From NCBI GenBank assembly GCA_024509875.1, contig JAMPIV010019874.1, positions 415,001 to 479,000 on the forward strand: a stretch of DNA of 64,000 bases, written 5' to 3'. Positions 11,701 to 27,186 of the stretch are shown here, in pieces. Both the position numbers and the translations under genes were made by a program. Position 1 is the first letter of the stretch. Every line of letters begins with the position of its first letter. The notes under the pieces were generated by a model. It saw only the letters and a program-made list of their open reading frames with translations, had not been told where the DNA came from and did no database searches. The stretch is from Oreohelix idahoensis. Taxonomy: Eukaryota; Mollusca; Gastropoda; Stylommatophora; Oreohelicidae.

Positions 11701-12270
11701 CAAACATGCAAGACCACACAAAGGCATTTGACCTGGTAAGTAGAGACGGGCTCTTCAAATTCCTCCTGACAATAGGCTACCTCGCTAAACTGCTGGAAAT
11801 AATAGTCATTCCATGAAGGGAACAGTCCAATATGCTGGAAGCACATCACTTAGACATAAGCAGTGGCGTTAAACAAGATTGCGTTCTGGCTCCAACCCTC
11901 TTTGGGGTCTTCTTTGCCTTATTCTTGAAACATGTATTCGGAGATGCAACTGAAGGAATATGCCTTCACACTAGGTCAGATTTCCGACTGTTTAACCTCG
12001 CACGGCTGAAAGCAAAAACTAAAATCAGATGGGGTCACTATAAGAGATTTGTTATTCGCTGATAATCCTGCAGTCGTCACTCAAAGTCAACAGGAGTTTC
12101 AGAGCTTGATGAATCGCTTCACCCAAGCAAGCAAGGACTTTGTCTCACAATAAGTCTAATGAAAACAAATGTGCTGAGTGTGGATGTTGCCCCAGTTATC
12201 ACTATAGATAACTATGAATTGGCAGTGGTGCACCCCTTCACATACCTGGGTGTGACGGACAACTCAGCTG
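11701..12270 (+). pseudogene. LINE-C reverse transcriptase fragment, left half
   Basis: The translation shows reverse transcriptase motifs of a craniate/coral-type non-LTR family: KAFDLVSRDGLF (RT domain A with its catalytic Asp), then SGVKQDCVLAPTLFG (domain B), then LLFADNPAVV where the usual catalytic FADD box has become FADN (about 12052-12063), and an FTYLGV block at the right end. There are several stops and frameshifts, for example TGA at 11815-11817. The next residues expected in this family (SLDTEID) are found 5 kb downstream at 17262, so this is the left half of one interrupted copy. Confidence 0.75.
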
Positions 12271-12271
12271 T

Positions 12272-12411
12272 CCCTGAATTGTTAGATGATGGTAAGAACC
12301 CTCTCATAACATCAGTACCCCTGAATTGTTAGATGATGGTAAGAACCCTCTCATAACATCAGTACCCCTGAATCGTTAGAGGATGATACGTCCCTTGTAT
12401 AACATCAGTAT
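12272..12411 (+). repeat. Tandem repeat, 47-bp unit, three copies
   Basis: The unit begins ctgaattgttagatgatgg and recurs at 12274, 12321 and 12368 at exactly 47-bp spacing. The third copy is diverged. It marks the left end of the unclassified DNA that splits LINE-C. Confidence 0.9.
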
Positions 12412-17258
<4,847 letters not shown>

Positions 17259-17261
17259 TGG

Positions 17262-17880
17262 TATACCATAAACGACAAACTCTCTCTTGACACAGAAATT
17301 GACAGCCACATTGGCAAAGCTGCAGCTACCTTTGCCCACCTCACAACGCGTGTTTAGGGAAACTCCAAACTCACAATGAAGACCAAACTGCAGTATATAA
17401 CGCCTGCGTCACCAGCTTACTTCTATATGGCAGCGGGACATGGACAACCTATCCTAAGAGAGAAAGAGGGTTCAATACCTTCCGTATACGCCACATCCTA
17501 GGTATTTACTGGAAGGACAAAGTGACAAATGTCGAGGTGTTGTCACGTGCTTGCCTTCAAAGCATACATATATTGCTTAAACAGCGCATACTACGCTGGC
17601 CTGGCCATGTCCGCCGCATGGAAGACGGTCGCACCCCGAAAGATATCTTCTACGGACAACTGGCAGAAGAACAGTTGGACGACCGCAGCTGAGGTTCAAA
17701 GATATGTGCAAGAGAGACTTGAGAGCGCTGGACATAAATCCAGCATTCTGGCAGGATGAAGCTACCGATCGCACCAAGTGGCGATGCTATCTACCGCGCC
17801 ACCTCAGATTGGGCGAAAAGAAGAAAACGTCGAAAAAAAAAACAACAACTCGAAAATAAGCAGCTGAGGGCTGTCACCTC
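17262..17880 (+). pseudogene. LINE-C C-terminal fragment, right half
   Basis: The translation resumes LINE-C exactly where the 11701-12270 fragment stops: LSLDTEIDSHIGKAAATFA, then FNTFRIRHILGIYWKDKVTN, RILRWPGHVRRMEDGRTPKD, and a C-terminal DRTKWRC block. These are the post-RT thumb and C-terminal conserved blocks of this non-LTR family. At least one stop (TAG near 17357) and frameshifts break it. The Cys-containing end of the family is degraded by an A-rich stretch at about 17830-17860. Confidence 0.75.
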
Positions 17881-17916
17881 AGGGGCGCATTCCCAGTCAG
17901 TTATGATTGAAGGGGG

Positions 17917-18059
17917 TAATCCCGCAATGACCGTCGCCGAATATTCCGCAGTGAATATGTGTATTTCAGGGTTAGGGTTAACCTAACCTAAACACTAACC
18001 CTAACTCTAAAATATACATATTCACTGCGGAGCGTTCGGCGACGATCATTGCGGGATTA
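17917..18059. mobile_element. Palindromic MITE-like element with telomere-like core
   Basis: A near-perfect inverted repeat: the left arm taatcccgcaatgaccgtcg continues for about 65 bp and the right arm is its reverse complement with few mismatches (tcattgcgggatta end). The centre contains gggttagggttaacc and actaaccctaac, resembling TTAGGG-type telomeric repeats on both strands. Ends of TA...TA are compatible with a Tc1/mariner-type MITE whose TSD is TA. It lies between the LINE-C fragment and the left edge of the piggyBac sequence. No coding capacity. Confidence 0.75.
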
Positions 18060-18064
18060 CTCGG

Positions 18065-18745
18065 TAATGCTGCATGTTTGTGAACAAGAAGATCAGGACG
18101 CAGCTAAAATTGAGCCATTTGTTGAGATGCTATTGACCAAATTTCAGAATGCTTTCTATCCGTTTGAAGATGTGTGTCTTGATGAAATGGTTATAGGATG
18201 GAAAGGTAGGTTTAAACACAAACAATTCAATGCAACCAAGCCACACAAATACCATATCAAAACATTTGGACAGTGTGATTTAGTTTTCAATTTGAAAATT
18301 TATTTTGGAAAAAATACAGCCTATGATCCTAGTCTAGATCCCAGTTCTGCTCATGCCGTGAAAGTGTTCGGAACTCTTTTGAAGCCACTGAGATAAGGAC
18401 ATCATATTTTTGCTGATAGATTTTATTCATCGAAAGCTCTGATTGAATATTTGCTTGCACACCGTTTTAATTACATTGGAACCCTGAATGTCAACCGCGT
18501 CGGCTTCCCTCCTGAAATAAAAAATCTCAAGCTTGGCCATCAATAGATGAAATTGTTTTTGGACTCGGAAAATACAACATTGTGTGTTGCCTGGAAAGAT
18601 AACAAAGCCCTGCATACTTGTGTAAACTAAATCAGTCGTCGCAACGGTTGAGAAGAGCAAGGGTCTAAACACAGTTACAAAGCCAAAGGTAGTTGGTGAC
18701 TACAATATGAGTATGAATGGCTGCGACCAGATGGATCAAATGGTT
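18065..18745 (+). pseudogene. piggyBac transposase, central part, broken
   Basis: This is the catalytic core of a PGBD-like transposase. The block PFVEMLLTKFQNAFYPFEDV leads into CLDEMVIGWKGRF with the first catalytic Asp, followed by KPHKYHIKTFG. The second Asp lies in FADRFYSS and the third in NGCDQMDQMV just before the break at 18745. Stops at 18394-18396 and 18544-18546 and a frameshift near 18630 inactivate it. The N-terminus is missing; the MITE abuts that side. The reading continues after the nested insertions at 23952. Confidence 0.88.
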
Positions 18746-21700
18746 CATTCATAACCCTCCACTCCCAAAGGAGCATAGGCCTTCAACAAACACATGCCAA
18801 GTCCTCCTGTCACGTGCCATCATCTCAAGTTCTTTCCATGTTCTCATCATTTTCACCTCTGTTTCCAACTCTCTTCTCCATGTACTTCTTGGTCTTCCTC
18901 TGCCTCTCTTGCCCTGCGGGTTCCAGAACAAGGACTGCCTTGTAATGCTATCAACAGGTTTCCTCAGTGTGTGTCCTATCCATCGCCATCGTCTTCTTCT
19001 CATCTCTTGTTCCACTGGCACTTGTCTAGTTCTTGTCATCAGTTCTACGTTGGTAACCTTGTCATACCATTTTAATCCCTCTATTCTACGCAAGCACCCA
19101 TTTATGAAAGTCTGTAGCTTTTTGGTTGTTGTCTTTGTTGTTCTCCATGTCTCAGAGCCATACAATAGGACTGACTTTACATTTGAGTTGAAGATTCTTA
19201 TTTTCGTGTTGGATCCTATTTCTCTTGATCTCCATATATTTCCCAATGCAATGAAAGCTCCTCTTGCCTTTTGTATTCTTATTTTGATATCGCTGTCTGT
19301 CCCTCCAACTTTGTCTATATTACTGCCAAGATACGTATATGATTCTACATCTTGTATTGGTGTTTCTTCAAGTTCAACCCTATTATCATTACCTGCATTT
19401 ATTCGCATTATTTTTGTCTTTTCCCTGTGTATTTTCAGACCCAATTGCTGTGACCTCTCATCGAGTGTTTTCAATTTGTCCTGCATCTGATTACGGTTAT
19501 GGGACAGAAGAGCCAAGTCATCAGCAAAATCCAGATCATCCAACTGCTTAGTCAGAGTCCACTGGATTCCATTTCTGTTGTGTGTTGTCGATGATCTCAT
19601 AACCCAATCTATTGCCAGCAAGAAAAGAAATGGAGACAAGAGGCATCCCTGTCGCACTCCTGTTCTTATCCCAAATGGTTCTGTAAGCTGTCCTTCATGA
19701 AGAACTCTGCATGTCATGTCTTCATATGTTTTCTTTATTAAATTAATGATCTTCAGGGGAACTCCATAATGCCTCATCAATTTCCAAAGTGATTCTCTGT
19801 CTACACTGTCAAATGCCTTTTCATAGTCCACAAATCCGATGTATAGTGGTGAATTCCATTCCAGACTTTGTTCAACTATTATTCTCAAAGTGGCTATCTG
19901 GTCTGTACATGATCTGTTTTGTCGAAAACCTGCTTGTTCATCTCTCAATTTCTTGTCTATCGACTCTTTTAATCTCTCAAGGATAATCCTGTTTAATACT
20001 TTTCCTGGCACTGATAGTAACATTATTCCTCTATAATTTGTGCACTCTTGTAAATTTCCCTTCTTAGGCAACTTAACCAGATATCCTTCCTTCCATTCTG
20101 CTGGTATCTCTTCCTTTTCCCAGACTTTACCAAGTAATTTATATAACATCTCTGTAGCCGTGTCGATATCTGCTTTGATGGCCTCTGCTGGAATGCCATC
20201 AGGTCCAGACGCTTTTCCATCTCTTAGAAGCTTTATGGCTTTCTTTATTTCTTCCTTCGTTGGTCTTTCACCGTTAATTTGTAGCTCTTCTTCTGCTGGC
20301 TGGATGTCCAGCGGGTTTTGTGGAGCTGGTCTATTGAGAAGGTCCCCAAAATATTCTGTCCACCTCTTCATTTGCTCTTGTATATTGCTGAGCAGTTTCC
20401 CATTCTTGTCTTTTATGAGACAACTTGTTTGCTTGTATTTCCCTGTTAACTTCTTTGTGCTGCTATACAGTTCTCTCATATTTCCTTTGGCTGCAGCATC
20501 TTCTGCCTCTCTTGCCAACTCCTCAATATACTTCCTCTTGTCTCTTTTGATACTTCTTTTTACTTCTTTGTTTGCTTCTGTGTACACTTCTTGAGCCTTG
20601 GCTTTGGAACTTCTGGTTTTTTGCTTGTGTTTAACTCTGCTTTCTTGTTTTTCCTGTCTTTTATCTTATTGATGGTTTCTGTTGTTATCCATGCTTTTTG
20701 TTGTCTTTCCCTTTTCCCCAGTATTTCTTCACATGTCTCCTTCCATACCGTTTTGACCTGCTGCCAATAGTCTTCTGTATTCTCTACATCTTCCAGCTGT
20801 TGTAGCACTTGGAATTTGTTGGATACTGTGACCGCAAATTTGTCTCTTGTTTCTTGATTTCTTAGCTGTCCTACATTAAACTGTTGTCTATAATTTTGCA
20901 TTGTTGCATATCTCTTGAGTTTCATTTTTATTTTGGCTATCAGAAGATGGTGATCTGATGCCACGTCTGCTCCTCTATATACCTTTACATCCTGCAATGA
21001 TGATCTAAACTTCTTCTTTATGCATATATGATCGATCTGATTTTCTGTTCTATGGTCTGGTGATATCCATGTTGCCTTGTGTATTCTCTTATGTGGAAAC
21101 ATGCTTCCTCCTATAGCCAGTTGATTTGAAGCACAGAAGTTTGCGAATAGTTCTCCATTTTCATTCATTACTCCTAGCCCATGTTTTCCCATGACTTCTT
21201 CAAATCCGGTGTTGACTGTACCTATCTTTGCATTCATGTCACCCATCAAAATTGTGATGTCTCTTCTTTTTACTTTATCCATAATTTCCTGTAGTTTAGT
21301 ATAAAATGCTTCTTTCACAGACTCTTCTTTGTCATTAGTTGGTGCATAACATTGGATGACATTTACATGAATTTTCTTTTTAGCTGTTTTGAAAGTAGCT
21401 GTTATTATTCTGGGTCCAACAGCTTCCCATTCAATGAGTGCTTTCTGTGCTTCTTTAGATAACATAAGAGCTACCCCTTCACTGTGGTGTGAAGTTTCGT
21501 CTTCATGTCCTGAGGACAGCACCAATTCACCTGTGATGAGTTTCTTCCTGTCTACCCCCTTCCACTTTGTTTCACACATTCCCAGAACCTCGATTTTGTA
21601 TTCCCTCATTTCTGCTGCTACTTGCGCCACTTTCCCTTGTTCGTTTAATGTCCGAACATTCCAGGTGCCAAATCTGGAAGTTCTCCTAGAAGAAAGAAGG

Positions 21701-21969
21701 TTAGTCAGCAACACAGACTCCTTTCGGCTTTCTCTGTGTTGCATCATACGCCTCCCCGCGAGAGGACCTTCCCCTGTCTTGGATGGCTGTGTTTTATTTC
21801 CTTTATTTGACTTGTCCATATTTGTTGAAGTTTTTTGTGGTTTAAATTTTTTACAGGATGGGGTAACCGGCCCCATGCCCAACCCTCCTTAGTCGCCTTC
21901 TACGACATGCCTGGCAGGGGACAGTGTTACTATTCTTTGCTCCCCTTTCGGGCCCCGGTAACACACGGG
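18746..21969 (-). mobile_element. RTE-1: full-length RTE-clade LINE inserted in piggyBac
   Basis: A 3.2 kb RTE-type non-LTR retrotransposon on the - strand. It is flanked by a perfect 14-bp TSD, tggatcaaatggtt, at 18732-18745 and 21970-21983. The 5' end (21969 downward) carries the gccggggcccgaaagg-type leader also seen at 43391-43737. The 3' end is at 18746. Apart from one homopolymer frameshift the coding region is open, making it the best preserved autonomous element here. Confidence 0.93.
18749..21882 (-). pseudogene. RTE-1 endonuclease-reverse transcriptase, one frameshift
   Basis: Two overlapping frames make up one protein. The upstream frame (21882 down to 20560, 440 codons) holds an apurinic-type endonuclease: FGTWNVRTLN, catalytic Glu in CETKW (about residue 104), GDMNAKIG (215-217) and the SDHHL box (309-313). 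The downstream frame (to 18749, 612 codons) holds the reverse transcriptase, with VDYEKAFDSVD, GVRQGCLLSP, FADD at about 354-357, YTYLGS and the C-terminal RRRRWRWIGHTLRKP block. The frames are linked by a 1-base loss in a run of six T on the + strand near 20617-20622, which shifts the frame before the RT. The protein nicks DNA and copies its RNA at the nick. The break could be real or an assembly error. Confidence 0.92.
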
Positions 21970-21985
21970 TGGATCAAATGGTTGG

Positions 21986-23951
21986 TGTCGTAGATTTTTT
22001 GATAGGAGAATTAAGACTTGAGTTGGTCCCTTCTGAATAGATTTGAATAAGTGATAGTCACAGTGAGAGATAGTAATAGAAATAGATTTCCACGAGTGAG
22101 ATGGTAGAATGTGATAGATTCTGTCTCTGAAATCGAGAAATCTCTCTTTCACCTATCTTGCATAAAGAAAGTTAAGACAGCAAAATGGATGCCAAAATAC
22201 AATAATAAAGAATCACTCAGACCTGCATTCACTGTATTCATTCAGCCGCGGCCACGTGCTCTCATGCATACTTACAGCTTTGTTCGCAGCATCTGGAACA
22301 TAATTCTTAGGACATTCACATACAGACTCGACAAATGCAGTCTTGACCAAGAAATCCCCAGTTCCAAGAAGACGGGTTGAATTCTCTGCTTCAGGGAACG
22401 ATTCCTTGGGTGTTCTTTTTTTTCGGATGTCTGTTTAAGTCACACCAAAATTGTCCAGGCACGAACATTAACAACGAGCACAGTGTCTCTAGGTTAGGTT
22501 TCTAGAAATGAGGAATGTCAGGTCTGTGTCTTCTTTCAGGTTAGGACTTTATTTGGTCACCATACCACTAGTCAAAACTCCGTCGGAATGTTACTGACGT
22601 TAATATGTTACTTGCCACACGGGCTAAAAATGTACTTGAGTTTTTCACAGGAAGAATTAAATATGGCGCGATAGGCCCGTTACTTCATTTAACCTTTAAA
22701 GTACTTGTAAAGATTTTGCACCAAGTCTCTCTAAGGAAAATGTTTTAGTTCTTCACAGATATTTCTCGTTTACTCAAACGCTGGAAAAGTTGGGTTACCC
22801 CAGTATTCACTGAATGTAAGAAAAACACATATGAAATATTTATACATACTATGTACTCGTTTATAACTTACATTTTAAACTTCAAGCGTAGTGCTTGTCT
22901 TATCGTTTAACATTTCCCGTGAAATAAGTTATATTAAAAAAAATCAATCATCATGAATTAGGAATACATACGTATTCCTTCAACACTCATGAGGCATCTA
23001 GCATTTATAAGTTAGTTTAAAAATATTCTCGACTGAGTATTTAGCAGTTAAATTAAATTCATTAATAGCTACATGATTTTAAGCTAGGAAATTTATTCTG
23101 CTTTCCACTGTAACTTGTCGACTAGAGAATATAACAGACTTATAAATTATTCCCTCTGCACGCAAGCAACTAGGGAAATAAAATAAGCGATTTAACACTT
23201 AATCACTCACAAAATACTAGATATATATATGATATTTACCTCAACACAGAACTACAGGTGATCGCACACTTTAGAATTATACGCTGGTATATTTATTTGA
23301 AGTCTAGAAGGTCGGCAAATTTTCGAACAAACTAAGAGCTTCGCTATACAGCTTATTCTATTCACGAACAACCTGTCTACTGCGAATTAAGGAGTATGAA
23401 TGAAAAATAAAGTTTAACATTCTGGTTATATCTATTAAAAGAACAAAGGATGAGCGCTATTTCCAAAACCACGCAATAGCCTCCCGTTTCCTTAAATCTA
23501 CGTACCTTAGACGCTGGCAATAACATGCCAAACGCGTCCTAGACACCTCCGTCTAAAAACTAGCCAAAAAGTGCCGTGACAGAGGAAACTACCAGACAAA
23601 TGTCTCATTCTGCACCGTGCAGATGTCGGTTATCACACCTCACGCCGGAGAAACGTTAGTGTCAGGCGAAAATGCAGACGATATGTCGGCCCTATGTCTG
23701 AGATAGATGAATATTCACAGTTTTACGTCTACAACGCAATAACTTCCAGAGCCTGACATCTACGTAATAGAATGCGTATCAGTATGAGAAAGAAAAACGG
23801 TTAAGTGAGAATGGGAAAGAAAATAGTTTTCGCAAACGAACGAATGCGAAAAATACAGGAAAAGGATAAAAGAGCGGTAATAAAATAGAGGACACGTGTA
23901 GAAAAAGAAGAGAATATAGAAAATTTATTGATCATAAAACTCTCTGTGACA
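21986..23951 (-). mobile_element. Solo LTR in piggyBac
   Basis: The element begins tgtcgta and ends ctgtgaca, and is flanked by the 5-bp repeat gttgg at 21981-21985 and 23952-23956. It is a diverged relative of the long LTR at 26883-29464, sharing blocks such as tgtcgta...gatagg, agtgagagata, cttatcgttta and cgtgaaataag. Joining the flanks across the insertion restores the piggyBac frame. No internal genes remain, so it is the product of LTR-LTR recombination. Orientation is inferred from the related element. Confidence 0.85.
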
Positions 23952-24398
23952 GTTGGTTACTACAGTATGCACAACCGTAAAACCAGAAAGTTGTGGAAGA
24001 AGATTTACCACTGGATGATTGAAGTGACACAGGTAATTGCCCACATCCTATACAATTTGTGTCAGGAAGGTGCGACAACAAAAAGGAAGCTCACACTTCA
24101 AGATTTTAAACAGAGTTTGATTGAGGATCTGTCCAAAGAAGCTGCTCAGCTGACACCAGGTGGTGTAATAGATTGTCCACCCACAAATTCTAAACTCTCT
24201 ATGAAAGGAAGTGAAGTGGAACGGATGATTGGAGCCACACATCTAGTGGAATATGATGGAAAGGGCAGAGCCTGTGTTCATTGTAGCGCTAATGGAATTC
24301 GTCGCAGATCAATCTATGTGTGTATAGGATGCACGGGCAGACCCCACCTTTGTACAAAAAATTGCTTTGTAGCTTATAATAAGCAAAAATATATATAG
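23952..24398 (+). pseudogene. piggyBac transposase, C-terminal part
   Basis: The frame resumes directly with VGYYSMHNRKTRKLWKKIYH, following the DQM of the left part. It runs to a C-terminal Cys-rich zinc-binding domain (CVHCSANG, CIGC, HLC, NC) and a stop at 24396-24398. The methionine at 23928 lies inside the solo LTR and is not the true start. The 3' region to about 24630 contains AATAAA (about 24429) and is probably the 3' UTR and right end of the transposon. Confidence 0.88.
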
Positions 24399-24640
24399 GG
24401 TCTGCCTAGATATGAATAAGCTTTGTAAATAAAATATTCTTTTCCCTTTTTTGATGTGTTTGATAGGGCCTACAATTTGAAATTTTCATTTTTTTTAAAA
24501 ATGCTAGGGACTTTTTTGTGTGACATTTTTTACTTAGGATTTAATTATAAAATAATGTTTATACATAGGCCCCTAGTGTGAATATATTTAGAAAAAGTGA
24601 TCTTTTGTGATTTCCTATGCCTTGTGTGTTTTCCTATATA

Positions 24641-26178
24641 TACTGAAGCACATTAAAAACGCACCACTATTATATATACTGATGCCGAGAAGCTGGGAAA
24701 AAAAATGTGGGAATGGATTTTCCCCGTGTTTGTCATGAGGTAGAGAGCGAATGGCTGCTGGAATGGAAAGTGCATGATTCAACCCACGGGTTTGTGTACA
24801 GACTACATGAAAACAATGAAAGTTACACGTGCAACACGATTCCCAACAGCTATGACCCTGAAAATGTTTACGCGTTGTGGCAGTATACTCGATATAAAAA
24901 GGCCGTTGAGACAAAACACCCAGTACATGTGCTTGAAATGCCACGACTATCTGAAAACAACAGCCAATGAGCCATTGGTATGTTGGAGACCGGAATGAGC
25001 TCGCGGGCCATTGCCAGAAGGATGAATTGCCACCACAGCACTATTGTACGTCTCAATGAACGTTACGGAACCAATGGCAGTGCCCGGGATAGACTTCGGA
25101 GTGGCCAACCACGAGTTACTACCCCTGCGCAAGATCGTCATATTGTGCTGAGTCACCTAAGGAATCGTTCTCTCCCGGCAAGTCAAACAGCAAGAGCAAT
25201 AGTGGGTAGACGTGGGCAAGTCTCTCGAATGACAGTCATACGACGACTCAGAGATACAGGCCTTACTGCAAGACGACCTTATGTTGGGCCAAACTTGACT
25301 CACAGACATCGTCAGCAACGCCTGCAATGGGCAGAGCAACATGTCAGATTGACTAGACTGCAAGGGAATGCTGTCCTATTCACAGACGAGAGCAGATTCA
25401 ACATATCCTTTGCTGATGGACGTATGCGGATTTGGCGACGGTGTGGAGAGCGCTTTGCAGATTGCTGTGTTCGTCAGCACAACCGATTTGGAGGTGGCAG
25501 TATTCTCATTTGGGGAGGATTCAGTTTTCACCATCGCTTGCCTCTTCACGTCTTCCGTGGAAATGTTAATGCTGTGACATATCGAGATGAGGTTCTGGAT
25601 GCATTGGTTGCTCCTGCGTTCACAAATTATCCAGACTTGCAGCTTCTCCAGCAGGATAACGCACGTGCACACACCGCATGCATTACGCAGCAGTATCTAC
25701 AGCAGCAGAACATTGTGACCATTGATTGGCCTGCCCTATCACCAAACATGTCCCCTATAGAACATCTGTGGGACGAGCTTGGACGCAGAGTCTACAGGCA
25801 AGGTTCTCCAGCTAATCTGCAACAGCTCGAAGCTGCTCTTACACGTGAATGGGACTTGATTCCCCGGAATTTCCTTCAGAGACTTGTGCGTTTCATGCGG
25901 AGCCGCTGCCAGGCTTGTTTGCAAGCACACGGTGGACATATAAGATACTGAGGATAGTGTGAATGAATTTTTTTATTGGATGCATTTTTGGTTTTCTCCC
26001 TTGCCTGCATAGAATGCAATGAATTTCATAACAATCAAATGTAAAAATTTATGACCAACATGGATTCATAAGAAAATGAATAAAGATTCCAAATATGTAA
26101 ACTTGTAAACACTTATATTTACATTTAAAGCTCTGTTCCTGGATTATACAGGTGGTGCGTTTTTAATGTGCTTCAGTA
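24641..26178 (+). mobile_element. Tc1 transposon copy 2
   Basis: The ends are inverted repeats of at least 26 bp (tactgaagcacattaaaaac at the left, mirrored at the right), flanked by TA at 24639-24640 and 26179-26180. It encodes one DD34E transposase and has AT-rich untranslated ends. Length about 1.54 kb, normal for Tc1. Confidence 0.95.
24938..25951 (+). pseudogene. Tc1 transposase copy 2, nonsense at codon 11
   Basis: The natural start is probably ATG at 24938 (MPRLSENN). A TGA at 24968-24970 replaces the CGA seen in copy 3, a CpG-type change. Downstream, 323 codons are open from the Met at 24980. The N-terminal half has two helix-turn-helix blocks (MSSRAIARRMNCHHSTIVRL and QVSRMTVIRRLRDTG) that bind the terminal repeats. 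The catalytic triad is Asp in LFTDESRF, Asp in LQQDNARAH and Glu in SPIEHLWDE, with 34 residues between the last two (DD34E). Use of the internal Met would lose only about 14 residues, so residual activity cannot be excluded. Confidence 0.93.
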
Positions 26179-26394
26179 TATTATATCTTCAGAAGAGGAG
26201 CAATTCGGCAAGGTAAGAATAAATCTATTTCTTTCAAATTTACCTGCTTCTTATTCAGCCTCCATTTTACTTTACATTTTACTAACTAATAATTTGTATT
26301 GATAAATTTAAATTATGCACAAGATGCAGTTACTAACAATCATTCATATGTAAATAATATTATAATTAACATCTTTCTGATGTATAAACTTAAA

Positions 26395-26788
26395 TTTCCT
26401 CTTTTTTACAACCATGTGACCTGTTGTTGTAATCTGTGAAATTAACAATCTTCTGAGTATTTATTGACTAAAAACTGATTGCACTTTGTTATAATACTTC
26501 TGTTTGTGACATTTTGAAACTTTACCCTTGGATATTCTCATTAGGAACAATTATAGAAGAATTTTAATGAATACTTTTCCTCTAATTTTTCACCTTCTTC
26601 TTCTTTTGTCTTCCATTTTACCTTGAATAACTAATCATTTTTCAACGAAAGCTTTTATACTTGTAGCACAAGAGTAAAGTACATCCATTTACCTTCAGTT
26701 TCATATACAACAACTGTTATTTATGCATATGAACATTAAAAAAAAATTATTTCCAAACAACAACAATAAAAACACACTGGGTTGGCCA
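26395..26788. repeat. 394-bp tandem duplication, first unit
   Basis: The sequence beginning tttcctcttttttacaacca at 26395 recurs at 26789. The second unit runs to 26882, is interrupted by the LTR element, and resumes at 30983-31300 with the same order of blocks (for example ttggatattctcat and ttatttccaaacaacaaca). It is non-coding and AT-rich. The region 26181-26394 before it is also without a gene. Confidence 0.85.
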
Positions 26789-27089
26789 TTTCCTCTTTTT
26801 TACAACCATGTGACCTGTTGTTGTAATCTGTGAAATTAACAATCTTCTGAGTGTTTATTGACTAAACATTTATTGTACTTTGTGTCGTAAATTTTCGATA
26901 GGTAATTATGATCGATTCTGGTCCCGTCGGAACAGAACTAGAACAGGTGGTAACTCAGTGAGAGATAAGGTAAAGAAATAGATTTCACGAGTGAAATGGT
27001 GAAAAAGTAGAGTCTGTACCTGGATTTGAGAAGATACTCTATTCCAGCCTATCGTTTACGACTAAAATTTGTTGATCAGAAAGTTTCCT

Positions 27090-27095
<6 letters not shown>

Positions 27096-27181
<86 letters not shown>
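27096..27181. repeat. (TA)n microsatellite within LTR
   Basis: A continuous TA run of about 86 bp. It accounts for some of the length difference between this LTR and the solo LTR at 21986-23951. Confidence 0.97.

Positions 27182-27186
<5 letters not shown>

Noticed and set aside
18717..21892. Several + strand ORFs of 65-257 codons rich in Leu, Ser and Cys
   Set aside because: They lie opposite the RTE-1 coding strand and have no domain of their own.
25376..25672. - strand ORFs over the Tc1 transposase (also 36820-37137)
   Set aside because: They are antisense shadows of the conserved transposase and recur only because the transposons do.
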